This document shows positions 55,901-64,000 of a stretch of 64,000 nt of DNA, one piece after another (positions within the stretch are counted from its first letter, which is position 1; each line of letters starts with the position of its first letter). The notes beneath the pieces were generated by a model, which was not told the origin of the DNA, did not search any database, and saw nothing but the letters and a program-made list of their open reading frames with translations. The DNA is from Bacteroidota bacterium. Its GTDB lineage: Bacteria > Bacteroidota > Bacteroidia > AKYH767-A > OLB10. Where the stretch lies: positions 248,001-312,000 of the forward strand of contig JADKFA010000001.1 of NCBI GenBank assembly GCA_016717725.1, given 5' to 3'. Made by a program: the position numbers and the translations under genes.

Positions 55901-58900
55901 ACTCCGCTTCCACCCAAACTTGACACAGGCACCCAAGTATTATTTACATAAACAAGAATGTTATTTGAATCGAGATAAATCGGTGCTGAGTTTTGACAAA
56001 CCGATGGATAATTTGTATTCCATTGCAGAATCGGCAACTCATTTACATAAACACAAACCGTATCCGTATCACAACATGTTGGATACAACGGATCACAACA
56101 AACTACAAAGTAACAAGTGCTCTGTGTTGGCATCACATCCACAACTGGACCTTGTCCAACGACGATGGGTCCTTCCACTGACATCTTATACCAAACAGCA
56201 GGGCCATTACATCCATTCACATTTAGAATGGCAACACCACCATGACAAATTGTAGTATCGTTTCCAGCAGAAATATTAAATGTAGTATCGCAACAGAAGA
56301 TGACATTGATAGTATTACAAACGGTATTTGTACATCCCACACTATCTGTGTATGTATAACAAATAGTATGTGTACCGATGGTAGATGGAGTAAAGATATT
56401 TCCAGAGACAAATGGTCCGGAGAAAGATCCGCTTCCACCCAAACTTGACACAGGCACCCAAGTATTATTTACATAAACAAGAATGTTATTTGAATCGAGA
56501 TAAATTGGAGCTGAGTTTTGACAAACCGATGGATAATTTGTATTCCATTGTAGAATTGGTAATTCATTTACATAAACACAAACCGTATCCGTATCGCAAC
56601 ATGTTGGATACAACGGATCACAACAAACTACAAAGTAACAAGTGCTCTGCGTTGGCATCACATCAACCACAGGTCCTTGACCAACGACGATAGGACCTTC
56701 GACTGACATCTTATACCAAATTGGCGCACCCGTACATCCAGTTACATTTAGAATCGCAACACCGCCATGACAAATGGTAGTATCGTTACCAGCAGAAATA
56801 TTAAATGTTGTATCGCAACAGAAGATGACATTGATGGTATTACAAACTGTATTCGTACAACCGACACTATCGGTATAGGTGTAACAAATAGTATGAGGTC
56901 CGATGATTGATGGAGTAAATACATTTCCTACAACACCAGGCCCACTGAAGAATCCGCTTCCCGGAACCGCGTTAATCGACACCCAATTTCCATTTATGAA
57001 AATCTGTATTTGTGATGAGTCTAATACAATCGGCGCTGAATTTTGACAAACATTCGGATAAACTGAAGTCCATTGTAATATTGGCAACGGATTTACATTT
57101 ATACAAACAGTATCGGTATCACAACAACAAGTTCCGACTCCACAACATGTAACAACATAGCAAGTAGATACCGTTGGGTTTACTTCAATAAATGGACCAT
57201 TGCCCACAAAAATTAAAGTGTCTCCAGAGATGGCATACCACTCTGGCATACCTGTACAACCCACCACATGCAATGGAACAAAAGTTCCTGCGCAAACTGT
57301 AGTATCATTGCCGGCATCAATATCAGGAACATTAGAATTGATACAAACATTATCAAACCCAGATGTTTCTCCAACGGCCGCAGAATAATCGACTCTAAAC
57401 AATACATTGGTAACATTTGACAATACCGTTGTCCAATCGGTAATTGCAGTACCAGCAATTGGTGCCCATGTTCCTAGAGGAGAGGTTGGCGGAGGATTAC
57501 AATCTGTAATTGGCGCACAAATATTTTGCCATGGAGAAAGTTCCGTAACGGTAGCACTTGAAGTAAATACAAATCCGAGTGCGCCATTTAAAATCCTAAA
57601 CGTAGGATTGACATTGATTGAACCGGCTACTCCATCATCAATCAATTTATAATCGAAACAGAATTGACCACAGCACCATTTACCCAGCAGATTATATCCA
57701 GTTTCTAATTGTGAAGGACCTGCTAAATCAGAGCCCATCACAAAATAATCGGTTGGGCCACCTTGAGATCCTACATTGGTTACGGAGACTCCTACATTAG
57801 GTGCACCTGCAAAAGGTTGCCAGCCCATCAATGTATTATTATCAAAATTAATACAGGTATCTACACACAAGGTAGTATCTGGAATTGGGCAACAACTCTT
57901 AAAATCAATATCCAATGTATCACTTGAATCGGCACATCCCCATTGGTTCGATCCCATCAATCGGAACTTTCCTCCTGGAGGATACACATTCAAGTTTTGT
58001 GAATTCGTGTATGGAACAAAAACATTCCCCACTAACATTTGCCAATCATAATAGAACAATCCAACGGGACCTGGAATAGTTACCGAATCACATTCATCAC
58101 AAAATTCATAGCAACCACTCGGCACACAACTTAAATCGGGACGAGGATGAACGGTAATAATGTTCGATTGCGCACTACATCCAAACTGATTGGTTGCAGT
58201 AACCCAATAGTCGTTTGGCAATACCACATTGATGTTGGTTCCCATCTGACCCGTACTCCAATTATAAACGATGGGAGGTCCTAACGGTCCGACTATACTT
58301 AAATTAAATATTTGTCCTTGACATAACACTCCGCCCGGATTAGAAATTATGAAAGGGTTAACTGGAGCAGGATTCACAATTACATTAATCGTATCTACTT
58401 GTGTACAACCAAATGCATTGGTAACAATAACGCTATATTGTCCGGCATCTGTAAGTTGCATATTTGTTTTCACAAATGGATTCGTTATTCCTGTAGCGGC
58501 TGGACCTGTCCAAGCATACGTTGCTCCTGCAACTGGAGTACTTAATAAGTTTAACGTTTCTCCCTCACATAAAACCGTATCCCCTGTAATATTTGCAATT
58601 GGTTTTGGATTCACTGTAATCACAACAGGTGCAATTGAAGGATAGGCACAACCGTTAGGTGTTTGCACAATGACAGAATACGTTCCACTTTGCGTTGCCC
58701 AGAAAATAGGTTGTGCATTCGCAGGTGACGTCAATGGAGGAGCAGGAGATTTCGACCATAAATAAGTTGCTCCTGGAGGACTCACAGTAAGTTTCACAGA
58801 ATCACCCTGACAGAAAATTGGTGAACCTGTAACAACAATAGCGGCTGAAGATGGAACAGGATCCACCGTAACAACATAAGTTGCCGAACCTATACATCCA

Positions 58901-61900
58901 TTTGCAGCAGTCACTGTAACTTGATAGGTGAATGTTCCTGGAGTACCCGCAATAATATTTAGATTGGGAGAATTTGTACCTACTGGTGTACTTGGTAATC
59001 GAATCCAAGCATAGTTTACACCCGCAGCTGAAGTTTTAATATTTAAAGCTTCGCCTTGACAATAATTTGTCAATCCTGTTATAGTAACAGTTGGTGATTT
59101 ATTCACTGTTACTTGAACGGGTCCAAATGTATAAGGACAGCCATTTACTCCTATACCCGTCACACTATAAAATCCGCTTGTTTTCACATACGCAGGATTG
59201 TTAGGGAAAGGAGGAGGAGAAATCACATTCCAAGTAAATGGTCCAGGGCCTGATGCGGTAAGAGAAACAGAATCACAGGCTAGAGAACCTACTGTGATGG
59301 TACCTGATCCAGCGGGAGTAACCGTTACGTTTTGAGATGCTGACGAAGTACAACCAAAGATATCCGTTACAGCAATAGATGCTGTAAATGGACCTGAAGC
59401 GGCATACGGGAGACTAGCTGGAGAAGAAGTTGACGTACCTCCATTACCGTTATTAAACAACATGGAAGCTTGGTTAGCAAGAAGCACTGACGTATTCGTA
59501 AAAATATTTGGAGCACCTACACAAAGAGGACTTGAAACCGTGAAAGATGCCGAAATAGGTACAGGAACATTTATTGTTTTTGTAACCATACATGTTGCTC
59601 CAGTTGCAGGATCAAAAGCACTGAAATTAATTATATGCGTTCCCGCTGACAACGTAATTGCAGGAGGAAAAGGATTAGTAGAAATTGTAGTTGCAAATGT
59701 AGCATCGTACCATGTCCAATTATATGCGGTTGCTACTCCGAGATACTGAGAAGTATTCGAGAAAACAACTTGCATCACATTTGAACCATTACATTGATAA
59801 TCGAAATCAAAATCAAGATCGAATGGAATGGTTACGTTACGTGTTCTGCTGATATTCTTATTACAGGGAGATCCATCAGGATAGGTACCTAATGCAACAC
59901 CGACTACAGTTACGGGGAATACTCCCGGATAAGGATATGTCGCTGAAACTGGAGTGACAGCACCCGCACTTCCTCCTGCACCAAAATTCCATCCTGTTAA
60001 TGTACCTGTATAAATTTTAGTATACGTTTGAGTTAAGCAGATGGGTGGTGTGTATGTAAAATCAATACTGTCATTTACCTGACAGGAATCAATAATTTGT
60101 GTACAGGATGCCGTATCTACCGTTATAAAATTCGACAACTTAGTACATCCAAATGAGTTGGTTACTACACAGCTAAAAGTGGTCAGTGAATTAATGGTTG
60201 TTGTAACAGATGGTCCCGTTGTTCCTGTCGGCGACCACAAGAAAGTATAGCCTGGTTGAGCTACCGCATTCATTGTTACTGAACCGGGGAATGCACAAAT
60301 AGTAAAAGGACCATTTATTATTGCAGTCGGTTCTGGATTAATCGTCATTGTTGTGGTGGTGGTTGCAGCACAACCAGCAGCACTCACTACAGTCAATGAA
60401 ACATTATACGTTCCAGGAATGGCATACGTAACTACAGGATTTTGTGAAGATGAAAAACCAGGAGAGCCTCCTGCAAAAATCCATGAATATGTACTACCTC
60501 CGCTTCCTGAAAAGTTTACATTTGAATTTTGACAAGCTGGAGACACTACTGAAATACCTGGTGTTGGATTAGGACTTATCACTACTACATATTTTATTGT
60601 AGTATCCAAACAAGTTGCTTGAACGCGCACTTTAACAGTATCTGTTCCAGCAATGGTCCATTTTAAATTCATAAAATTATTTCCTGAAGAGGAAATAATT
60701 CCTTTTGGAGAATTTGACAACGACCAAGAATAATAAGCGCCTGGAAATAAAGGTTGCGAGAAATTATAAGAAGAAAGTGCATTAATACAAACACTATCGG
60801 GACCATTGATGATAGGTACCACTGGAATATCTTCAACAGTGATCAATGTATTCGCTGTATCCGAACAACCAGAAACATTAGTTACAACCAGTTGCACATT
60901 ATAGTTTCCAGCAGCAGTATAAATATGAGATGGCTTTTGTATCACATCAGTTCCTGCATCACCAAAATCCCAATTCCAAGTTGGACCTGGATTCAACGTT
61001 GAAAAATTTACTGTTGTATTTACGCAAGGATTAGCAGGGAAATAAGTAATGTTGGGAACTGTAGGTAATGGAAGTAAAGTTACAGGAACCATTACTGAAT
61101 CATCATAACATCTGGAAATTTTTAGTTTAACAAAGATGGGAGTGATCGCTGCGCTGATCCATTTTATACTAATCGTATTGGTACCATTTGCAGTTACAAT
61201 ATTTCCTGCTGTTGATGGAACCACCGACCATGTGTAAGTTGCATTGCTTAGCAAAGGTGTAGGAATAGAATACGTAATTGTACTATTCATACAAACAATC
61301 GGACTGCTTGCTGTAACAATGGGCAGTGGAAAATTAGGCCATGTCACTACGGTTTTTACTGCTGATGCAATTGAAGAGCAGAAAGGACTTGCACTCAACA
61401 TTTGCACCACCGAAACAGTTCCACCGCCCGGATTCCATTGAATATTTACACTACTTCCATTTGATGGACCTACGATAACACCGTTACTAACGGTCCACAC
61501 ATACGTAACTCCAGTCATGTTAGAAATCACGGCATAATTTGTACTCACATTCGCACAAACGGTGTCGGGTCCTACCACAGGATTTGGTTGCAGCATATTC
61601 ACTACTTCCAAACACACTTTTGCAGAATCGTTACAATACACATTGGGTGGCGTGTAGGCTGTTAAGCAATAAGTTCCAGAACCAGCATTCCAAGTGTATG
61701 CATTCAATGCTGCAGTACTTGCAAAATTGATCACACTTGGAATGGGTGTTGTCATTTTCCATGTCACACCTGATGCAATGGTATTATTGGTAAGATTCAT
61801 TCCGTTGAACGGAGCGCTTACTGCATTTGGACAAACTTTAGTAGGTCCAGCAATACCAAAAATAGGACGAACATCTACAGTAATAGTTGCGGTTCCACCA

Positions 61901-63321
61901 CAACCAGGATCGTCAGTACATTGGTCAGGTAAGTTACAACCTGCACCTGTAAGTACATTTTGATAATTCAATTGAATAGTTACTGGACCAAAAAATCCAG
62001 GAGCCCATTGAATACAAATTTGACAAGTATTATTTCCTGTTACCACACCTGCATTGGCAGGCAATATTTCCCATGAATAATTATTTCCAGGAATGCATTC
62101 TACTTCGTAACAGGATTCTGATTCTGCACAAACAATTGTGTCGCCTGCGATAGGTAAAGTTGCAGGAACAATATGAACTGTCTTAATGGTGGGGAATGGA
62201 CAATTTAATGGCGGAGTACATCCACTCACACCTAAAGAAATAGTTCCAGTAGAACCCAAGCCCCAAATCACGGTTGCCGAATCGCTAGTGCTCGTTGGAC
62301 CAGGAGGTAAAAATGCCCCTCCCGATACTGCCCAAGTATAGGTTGTACAAATTGCATTCGTGTGATAGGTGACTGTATCACCGGGGCAAACAACGGAGAT
62401 ACAATAAATATCGGGACCCGATGCAGAATCCACTACAACCATAAATGCGGTATCATGCGGCGTTCCGCAGGCATCATACACAGTGAGTGTATCGTAATAA
62501 GTTCCGGGAGGATAATTTACACCGGGTTGTGTGTTTGTTTGATTGATAGAATAAAAACCATTTCCAAAATTCCACAATCTTCCTGTTGTTCCTGTTGAAT
62601 TATCGACGAAGGTGATGGATTGACCATTACAAATATTGATCACACCGGCAACAATTGGTGGCGAAGTAGAAAAAATAATATTGTAGGCTGAAGGAGGATT
62701 ACGAATTACATTTTGCGTACAAGAATCCAATACACCATTCTTCAACACATACCAAGTTACAACAGTAGTTCCTACTGGAAAAACTCCGGGAGAATTATTC
62801 CACAATGAATCGTATGTGCAAGCAATATTTCCTTGACCTGGCCCAGTGCCTCCACCCGCGAGTGAAGTATCAGCCGTTGTATACGTTGGTTTCTTCAAAA
62901 CCAAGGAAGAGTCGGGAAGATCAAAACAAATGGTAGTGTCGCTACACGTTAGCGTACAACAAGGTCCACCAATTGTAATTGGAAAAACAACTTGATTATT
63001 AGCTGCGTCGCGCACTTCAAAAATGTAAGTACCCGGACACAAACCATTCAAACAAGCTTGATATCCTACGAATGTTCCCGGTCCAAAAACGGTGTAGGTG
63101 TACGGAGGAATTCCACCAGAGGCAATTACTCCAACCGTGCATGAACAAGGATTTGTTTGTTTACAACAAGCCGTTGCACATGCTGGATCGGCAACTACGG
63201 TTAAATTTTGCGCGTATCCAAATTGGGTTACAACTAATAAAACTAAAAGTACAATGTACTTTTTAATTTTTCGAGCAAGAGTAACTTTTTCTCCTGTAGA
63301 TGGGCGAGTAGATGTATACAT
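49978..63321 (-). CDS. Giant Cys-rich T9SS surface protein with PKD/Ig-like and tandem 175-aa modules
   Basis: 4447 aa from ATG 63321, with an N-terminal signal helix (KKYIVLLVLLVVTQFGYAQ). About residues 40-1950 form a chain of PKD- and Ig-like beta-domains (GTYNVSLTVVSAAGCAATTT, NPGPTWNWDFGDAG and so on). A jelly-roll-like segment follows (CVDTCINFDNNTLMGWQP ... GETSGFDNVCINSN). Then come about eleven tandem 175-aa modules plus a partial one, each with about 14 Cys (SAGNDTTICHGGVAILNV, CCDTDTVCVYVN, TICYTYTDSVGC). Four more Ig-like domains follow, and a type A sorting domain (VFNIYPNPAHDQFELFYQTK ... ARGVYLIVVNEEG). It is probably a cell-surface adhesin-like fibre; the ligand is unknown. 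Confidence 0.92.
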   Translation of the reverse strand: MYTSTRPSTGEKVTLARKIKKYIVLLVLLVVTQFGYAQNLTVVADPACATACCKQTNPCSCTVGVIASGGIPPYTYTVFGPGTFVGYQACLNGLCPGTYIFEVRDAANNQVVFPITIGGPCCTLTCSDTTICFDLPDSSLVLKKPTYTTADTSLAGGGTGPGQGNIACTYDSLWNNSPGVFPVGTTVVTWYVLKNGVLDSCTQNVIRNPPSAYNIIFSTSPPIVAGVINICNGQSITFVDNSTGTTGRLWNFGNGFYSINQTNTQPGVNYPPGTYYDTLTVYDACGTPHDTAFMVVVDSASGPDIYCISVVCPGDTVTYHTNAICTTYTWAVSGGAFLPPGPTSTSDSATVIWGLGSTGTISLGVSGCTPPLNCPFPTIKTVHIVPATLPIAGDTIVCAESESCYEVECIPGNNYSWEILPANAGVVTGNNTCQICIQWAPGFFGPVTIQLNYQNVLTGAGCNLPDQCTDDPGCGGTATITVDVRPIFGIAGPTKVCPNAVSAPFNGMNLTNNTIASGVTWKMTTPIPSVINFASTAALNAYTWNAGSGTYCLTAYTPPNVYCNDSAKVCLEVVNMLQPNPVVGPDTVCANVSTNYAVISNMTGVTYVWTVSNGVIVGPSNGSSVNIQWNPGGGTVSVVQMLSASPFCSSIASAVKTVVTWPNFPLPIVTASSPIVCMNSTITYSIPTPLLSNATYTWSVVPSTAGNIVTANGTNTISIKWISAAITPIFVKLKISRCYDDSVMVPVTLLPLPTVPNITYFPANPCVNTTVNFSTLNPGPTWNWDFGDAGTDVIQKPSHIYTAAGNYNVQLVVTNVSGCSDTANTLITVEDIPVVPIINGPDSVCINALSSYNFSQPLFPGAYYSWSLSNSPKGIISSSGNNFMNLKWTIAGTDTVKVRVQATCLDTTIKYVVVISPNPTPGISVVSPACQNSNVNFSGSGGSTYSWIFAGGSPGFSSSQNPVVTYAIPGTYNVSLTVVSAAGCAATTTTTMTINPEPTAIINGPFTICAFPGSVTMNAVAQPGYTFLWSPTGTTGPSVTTTINSLTTFSCVVTNSFGCTKLSNFITVDTASCTQIIDSCQVNDSIDFTYTPPICLTQTYTKIYTGTLTGWNFGAGGSAGAVTPVSATYPYPGVFPVTVVGVALGTYPDGSPCNKNISRTRNVTIPFDLDFDFDYQCNGSNVMQVVFSNTSQYLGVATAYNWTWYDATFATTISTNPFPPAITLSAGTHIINFSAFDPATGATCMVTKTINVPVPISASFTVSSPLCVGAPNIFTNTSVLLANQASMLFNNGNGGTSTSSPASLPYAASGPFTASIAVTDIFGCTSSASQNVTVTPAGSGTITVGSLACDSVSLTASGPGPFTWNVISPPPFPNNPAYVKTSGFYSVTGIGVNGCPYTFGPVQVTVNKSPTVTITGLTNYCQGEALNIKTSAAGVNYAWIRLPSTPVGTNSPNLNIIAGTPGTFTYQVTVTAANGCIGSATYVVTVDPVPSSAAIVVTGSPIFCQGDSVKLTVSPPGATYLWSKSPAPPLTSPANAQPIFWATQSGTYSVIVQTPNGCAYPSIAPVVITVNPKPIANITGDTVLCEGETLNLLSTPVAGATYAWTGPAATGITNPFVKTNMQLTDAGQYSVIVTNAFGCTQVDTINVIVNPAPVNPFIISNPGGVLCQGQIFNLSIVGPLGPPIVYNWSTGQMGTNINVVLPNDYWVTATNQFGCSAQSNIITVHPRPDLSCVPSGCYEFCDECDSVTIPGPVGLFYYDWQMLVGNVFVPYTNSQNLNVYPPGGKFRLMGSNQWGCADSSDTLDIDFKSCCPIPDTTLCVDTCINFDNNTLMGWQPFAGAPNVGVSVTNVGSQGGPTDYFVMGSDLAGPSQLETGYNLLGKWCCGQFCFDYKLIDDGVAGSINVNPTFRILNGALGFVFTSSATVTELSPWQNICAPITDCNPPPTSPLGTWAPIAGTAITDWTTVLSNVTNVLFRVDYSAAVGETSGFDNVCINSNVPDIDAGNDTTVCAGTFVPLHVVGCTGMPEWYAISGDTLIFVGNGPFIEVNPTVSTCYVVTCCGVGTCCCDTDTVCINVNPLPILQWTSVYPNVCQNSAPIVLDSSQIQIFINGNWVSINAVPGSGFFSGPGVVGNVFTPSIIGPHTICYTYTDSVGCTNTVCNTINVIFCCDTTFNISAGNDTTICHGGVAILNVTGCTGAPIWYKMSVEGPIVVGQGPVVDVMPTQSTCYFVVCCDPLYPTCCDTDTVCVYVNELPILQWNTNYPSVCQNSAPIYLDSNNILVYVNNTWVPVSSLGGSGSFSGPFVSGNIFTPSTIGTHTICYTYTDSVGCTNTVCNTINVIFCCDTTFNISAGNDTTICHGGVAILNVNGCNGPAVWYKMSVEGPIVVGQGPVVDVMPTQSTCYFVVCCDPLYPTCCDTDTVCVYVNELPILQWNTNYPSVCQNSAPIYLDSNNILVYVNNTWVPVSSLGGSGVFSGPFVTGNIFTPSTIGTHTICYTYTDSVGCTNTVCNTINVIFCCDTTFNISAGNDTTICHGGVAILNVTGCTGAPTWYKMSVEGPIVVGQGPVVDVMPTQSTCYFVVCCDPLYPACCDTDTVCVYVNELPILQWNTNYPSVCQNSAPIYLDSNNILVYVNNTWVPVSSLGGSGSFSGPFVSGNIFTPSTIGTHTICYTYTDSVGCTNTVCNTINVIFCCDTTFNISAGNDTTICHGGVAILNVIGCTGAPTWYKMSVEGPIVVGQGPVVDVMPTQSTCYFVVCCDPLYPTCCDTDTVCVYVNELPILQWNTNYPSVCQNSAPIYLDSNNILVYVNNTWVPVSSLGGSGVFSGPFVSGNIFTPSTIGTHTICYTYTDSVGCTNTVCNTINVIFCCDTTFSISAGNDTTICHGGVAILNVTGCTGAPIWYKMSVEGPIVVGQGPVVDVMPTQSTCYFVVCCDPLYPTCCDTDTVCVYVNELPILQWNTNYPSVCQNSAPIYLDSNNILVYVNNTWVPVSSLGGSGVFSGPFVSGNIFTPSTIGTHTICYTYTDSVGCTNTVCNTINVIFCCDTTFNISAGNDTTICAGGVAILEVEGCVGTPTWYILTGEGPVPVIQGQVFDAFPQVSTCYMVVCCDSLYPACCDTDTVCVYVNPHPNLQWNTIYPSVCQNSSPIVLDSSQILVQVNNVYVPISSLPGSGYFSGIGVVGNVFTPSTIGTYTICYTYTDSLGCSAMVCNTINVIFCCDTTFNISAGNDTTICAGGVAILEVEGCVGTPTWYMLTNEGAVPVMQGEVFDAFPQVSTCYMVVCCDPLYPACCDTDTVCVYVNPHPILQWNTNYPSVCQNSTPIVLDSSQIQVYVNNNWVSISSVPGSGYFSGPGVVGNVFTPSTIGTHTICYTYTDSAGCSAMVCNTINVIFCCDTTFNISAGNDTTICAVGVAILSVAGCTGTPTWYILTGEGPVPVVQGQIFDVFPQQSTCYMVVCCDPLYPACCDTDTVCVYVSPQPVLAWPNIYTDICSNGGPITLNLSDIYVNINNTWVMVPAAGGTGVFSGPGIFGNTFTPPGIGSYVITFTYTDPNGCVATMTNSITTTFCCDTINTISAGNDTTICAGGVAILSATGCNGAVTWYQLGVEGPFVVGQGPVFDAFPQQSACYMVVCCDPIYPACCDTDTVCVYVSPQPILAWPSIYTDICSNGGSITLNLSDIYVNINNTWVMVPVAGGTGYFSGPGIFGNTFTPPGIGSYVITFTYTDPNGCVATITNTITTMFCCDTINTISAGNDTTICAGGVAILTATGCNGATTWYQLGVEGPFVVGQGPIFDAFPQLSTCYMVVCCDPVYPACCDTDTVCVYVSPQPVLAWPSIYTDICSNGGPITLNPADIFVDINNTWVMSPFAGGTGYFSGPGIFGNTFTPPGIGSYVITFTYTDPNGCVATITNTITTMYCCDPTTTISAGNDTIICAGGVATLNVTGCEGNAIWYALTVEGPIVVGQGNTFQANPQQNTCYVVVCCNPNDPTCCFTDTVCVTIKPIILVGPITGTLISACIPATAGSSVYSVTPVIGATYLWTTPTGMTITSGQGTPTINTTWTAATMQQGINGTLCVNQYTLCGPSISCVNISLNSIIPVRPGSISGPAKVCPGDIVVFSIALVPRATFYTWTLPAGMTIISGAGTNVITVSVGPGFVGGTISVVAGNSCGVSPARTKAVGLNILPAPGPITGPLTGMCNVVGAVYSITPMVGANSYQWNVVNGTIVGSSTGTSIVVNWNSSFVTGTVSVYAINGCGISTLRTLTVKGPPAQPSIISGPVNVCTNGNFQYSVGTVTGAMQYNWTVPSTATIISGQGTKVINVLFGPSAATNQLISVTAINTCGNSAIRNLSGITVASCIREADLSGTVFNIYPNPAHDQFELFYQTKENVSFTIEMMDAEGRLVNSKSIVGNGLLYSTRYETTELARGVYLIVVNEEGRRLQQRVVVY
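51560..57350 (-). repeat. Tandem ~525-bp coding repeats within the giant gene
   Basis: Module boundaries (codons for CCDTTF or CCDT) recur near 56815, 56290, 55765, 55240, 54715, 54190, 53665, 53140, 52615, 52087 and 51560, a period of about 525 bp. The five modules between about 54190 and 56815 are almost identical in DNA; the outer ones are progressively diverged. This indicates recent tandem amplification or gene conversion in the centre of the array. Confidence 0.9.
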
Positions 63322-63859
63322 AAGCTGAGTATTTTGGAAAAATAAATTCGCAATTAAAAACTGAAGAACTTATATTTTCCGGGTGGTTTAGACGATAAGG
63401 AATTAAAATGAAAAAACTACGAAAATTTTTCAAGATTATTTGAAAAGGGAAATCGAAGAGACCTAATAGCCACTTCCACTTATTTTCGCAAAATGCATAA
63501 TACAACTGCATCATATTAGATATTTTCTTTTCAATTATCAAAGTAACTACTTCTGCTTTCGAGCAAAAAAAAATGGTATTAGGAATCCATTTCAGGAAAG
63601 TCCAACCGCTGCCACAACACTCCTCCACTTATCAAAAGAATGCAATATAATTGACTAAGTCAAGCAATATTTATAAGTGGTTAATAAGTCCCACAATTGG
63701 CAAGAAATTTCTAACAAGTGGCAAAACAGACTTTTTCTCTACCAATTGATCATCAAAAGGGCAAGAATTCACTAAACTTGTAATATATTGAAAGATAGCC
63801 TCTTCAAGGGAAAACACATTTAGCAACTCATTACATTTATTTCGTGAAGTAAAATTTGA
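63322..63859. other. Gene-free gap
   Basis: About 540 bp of AT-rich DNA between the giant gene and the LytTR gene end. I see no coding frame with a family resemblance, no clear promoter box and no repeat. Confidence 0.5.
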
Positions 63860-64000
63860 TTACAAATTCATCAACTGCAAAAAATGATCTTTTTTCCGTC
63901 GAGAAACTTCAACGGAAGAGCCATCACTCATAATAGCAAAATAACCATCTACTCTACTAAAATGTTTGACATGAATTAAATTAATTAGATGAGAATGGTG
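63860..64000 (-). CDS. LytTR DNA-binding domain protein, C-terminal end (partial)
   Basis: 47 codons run off the right edge, ending at TAA 63860-63862. The readable part, SHLINLIHVKHFSRVDGYFA, then IMSDGSSVEVSRRKKDHFLQ, matches the end of LytTR domains (HxSxLVNLxxV, DG, VSRRKK). It is therefore probably a LytTR response regulator; the receiver part lies outside the window. Confidence 0.8.
   Translation of the reverse strand, partial: HHSHLINLIHVKHFSRVDGYFAIMSDGSSVEVSRRKKDHFLQLMNL

Noticed and set aside
51816..56693. Many overlapping plus-strand frames of 60-120 codons
   Set aside because: They are mirror frames of the tandem repeats of the giant minus-strand gene and repeat with the same 525-bp period. 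They have no starts or composition of real genes.
63263..63628. 121-codon minus-strand frame overlapping the start of the giant gene
   Set aside because: It overlaps the signal peptide region in another frame, has biased composition and no recognisable domain.

Overview
The window is from a member of the phylum Bacteroidota. The evidence is the type IX secretion (T9SS) sorting domains on at least six proteins, a PorZ homologue, DUF6427-type membrane proteins, TAnnTTTG-like promoter boxes, many TTG/GTG starts, an AT-rich composition and Bacteroidota-type intergenic repeats. I cannot place it below phylum or class from sequence alone.

Layout. 1-5900: a frameshifted amidohydrolase running off the left edge, an unrecognised helical protein, and a TrpXYZ-like ABC uptake system whose binding-protein gene is separated from permease and ATPase by an interspersed repeat. 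6050-9954: two mosaic T9SS surface proteins flanking a truncated T9SS gene. 10194-16038: housekeeping genes on the minus strand (RidA family, lipoprotein with Big_5-like fold, free methionine-R-sulfoxide reductase, ComF, HflX, small membrane protein). 16244-24186: TonB-type protein, an M1 aminopeptidase broken in two places, a PH-like membrane protein, a frameshifted DUF6427 protein, a 60-aa membrane protein, and PorZ. 24327-29501: aspS, a repeat-rich gap with a nested 328-bp inverted-repeat element, a small T9SS protein, then pth, rplY and prs. 29700-30531: a tRNA-Leu(CAA) gene, a GIY-YIG nuclease gene and relics of tRNA-Leu genes invaded by short palindromes.

30900-40060 is the most interesting accessory region. 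A nitronate-monooxygenase-like protein, a tyrosine phenol-lyase, a NorC-like cytochrome c and a non-canonical NorB-like haem-copper protein form a compact operon. Its promoter carries a palindrome (TCGGAT...TCCGA) that recurs upstream of a nearby NsrR-like Rrf2 regulator gene, plus an FNR-type TGAT-N4-ATCA site. The regulator is followed by an anaerobic ribonucleotide reductase whose glycyl-radical domain is encoded by a separate 56-codon gene overlapping the main gene by ATGA, then by the NrdG activase. I read this as an oxygen-limitation and nitric-oxide response locus.

40081-64000: a sensor kinase whose partner response-regulator gene has lost most of its receiver domain, then two large T9SS surface proteins in convergent orientation. 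One has PPC and MopE-like repeats and a frameshifted C-terminus. The other is a 4447-aa Cys-rich protein with about eleven and a half tandem 175-aa modules. Between their 3' ends lies an IS200-like RAYT transposase gene flanked by REPIN-like palindromic arrays. The right edge holds the C-terminal end of a LytTR regulator.

Several genes carry single-base indels, mostly in short homopolymers. These could be assembly errors or real decay, and this matters when reading the frameshifted genes.
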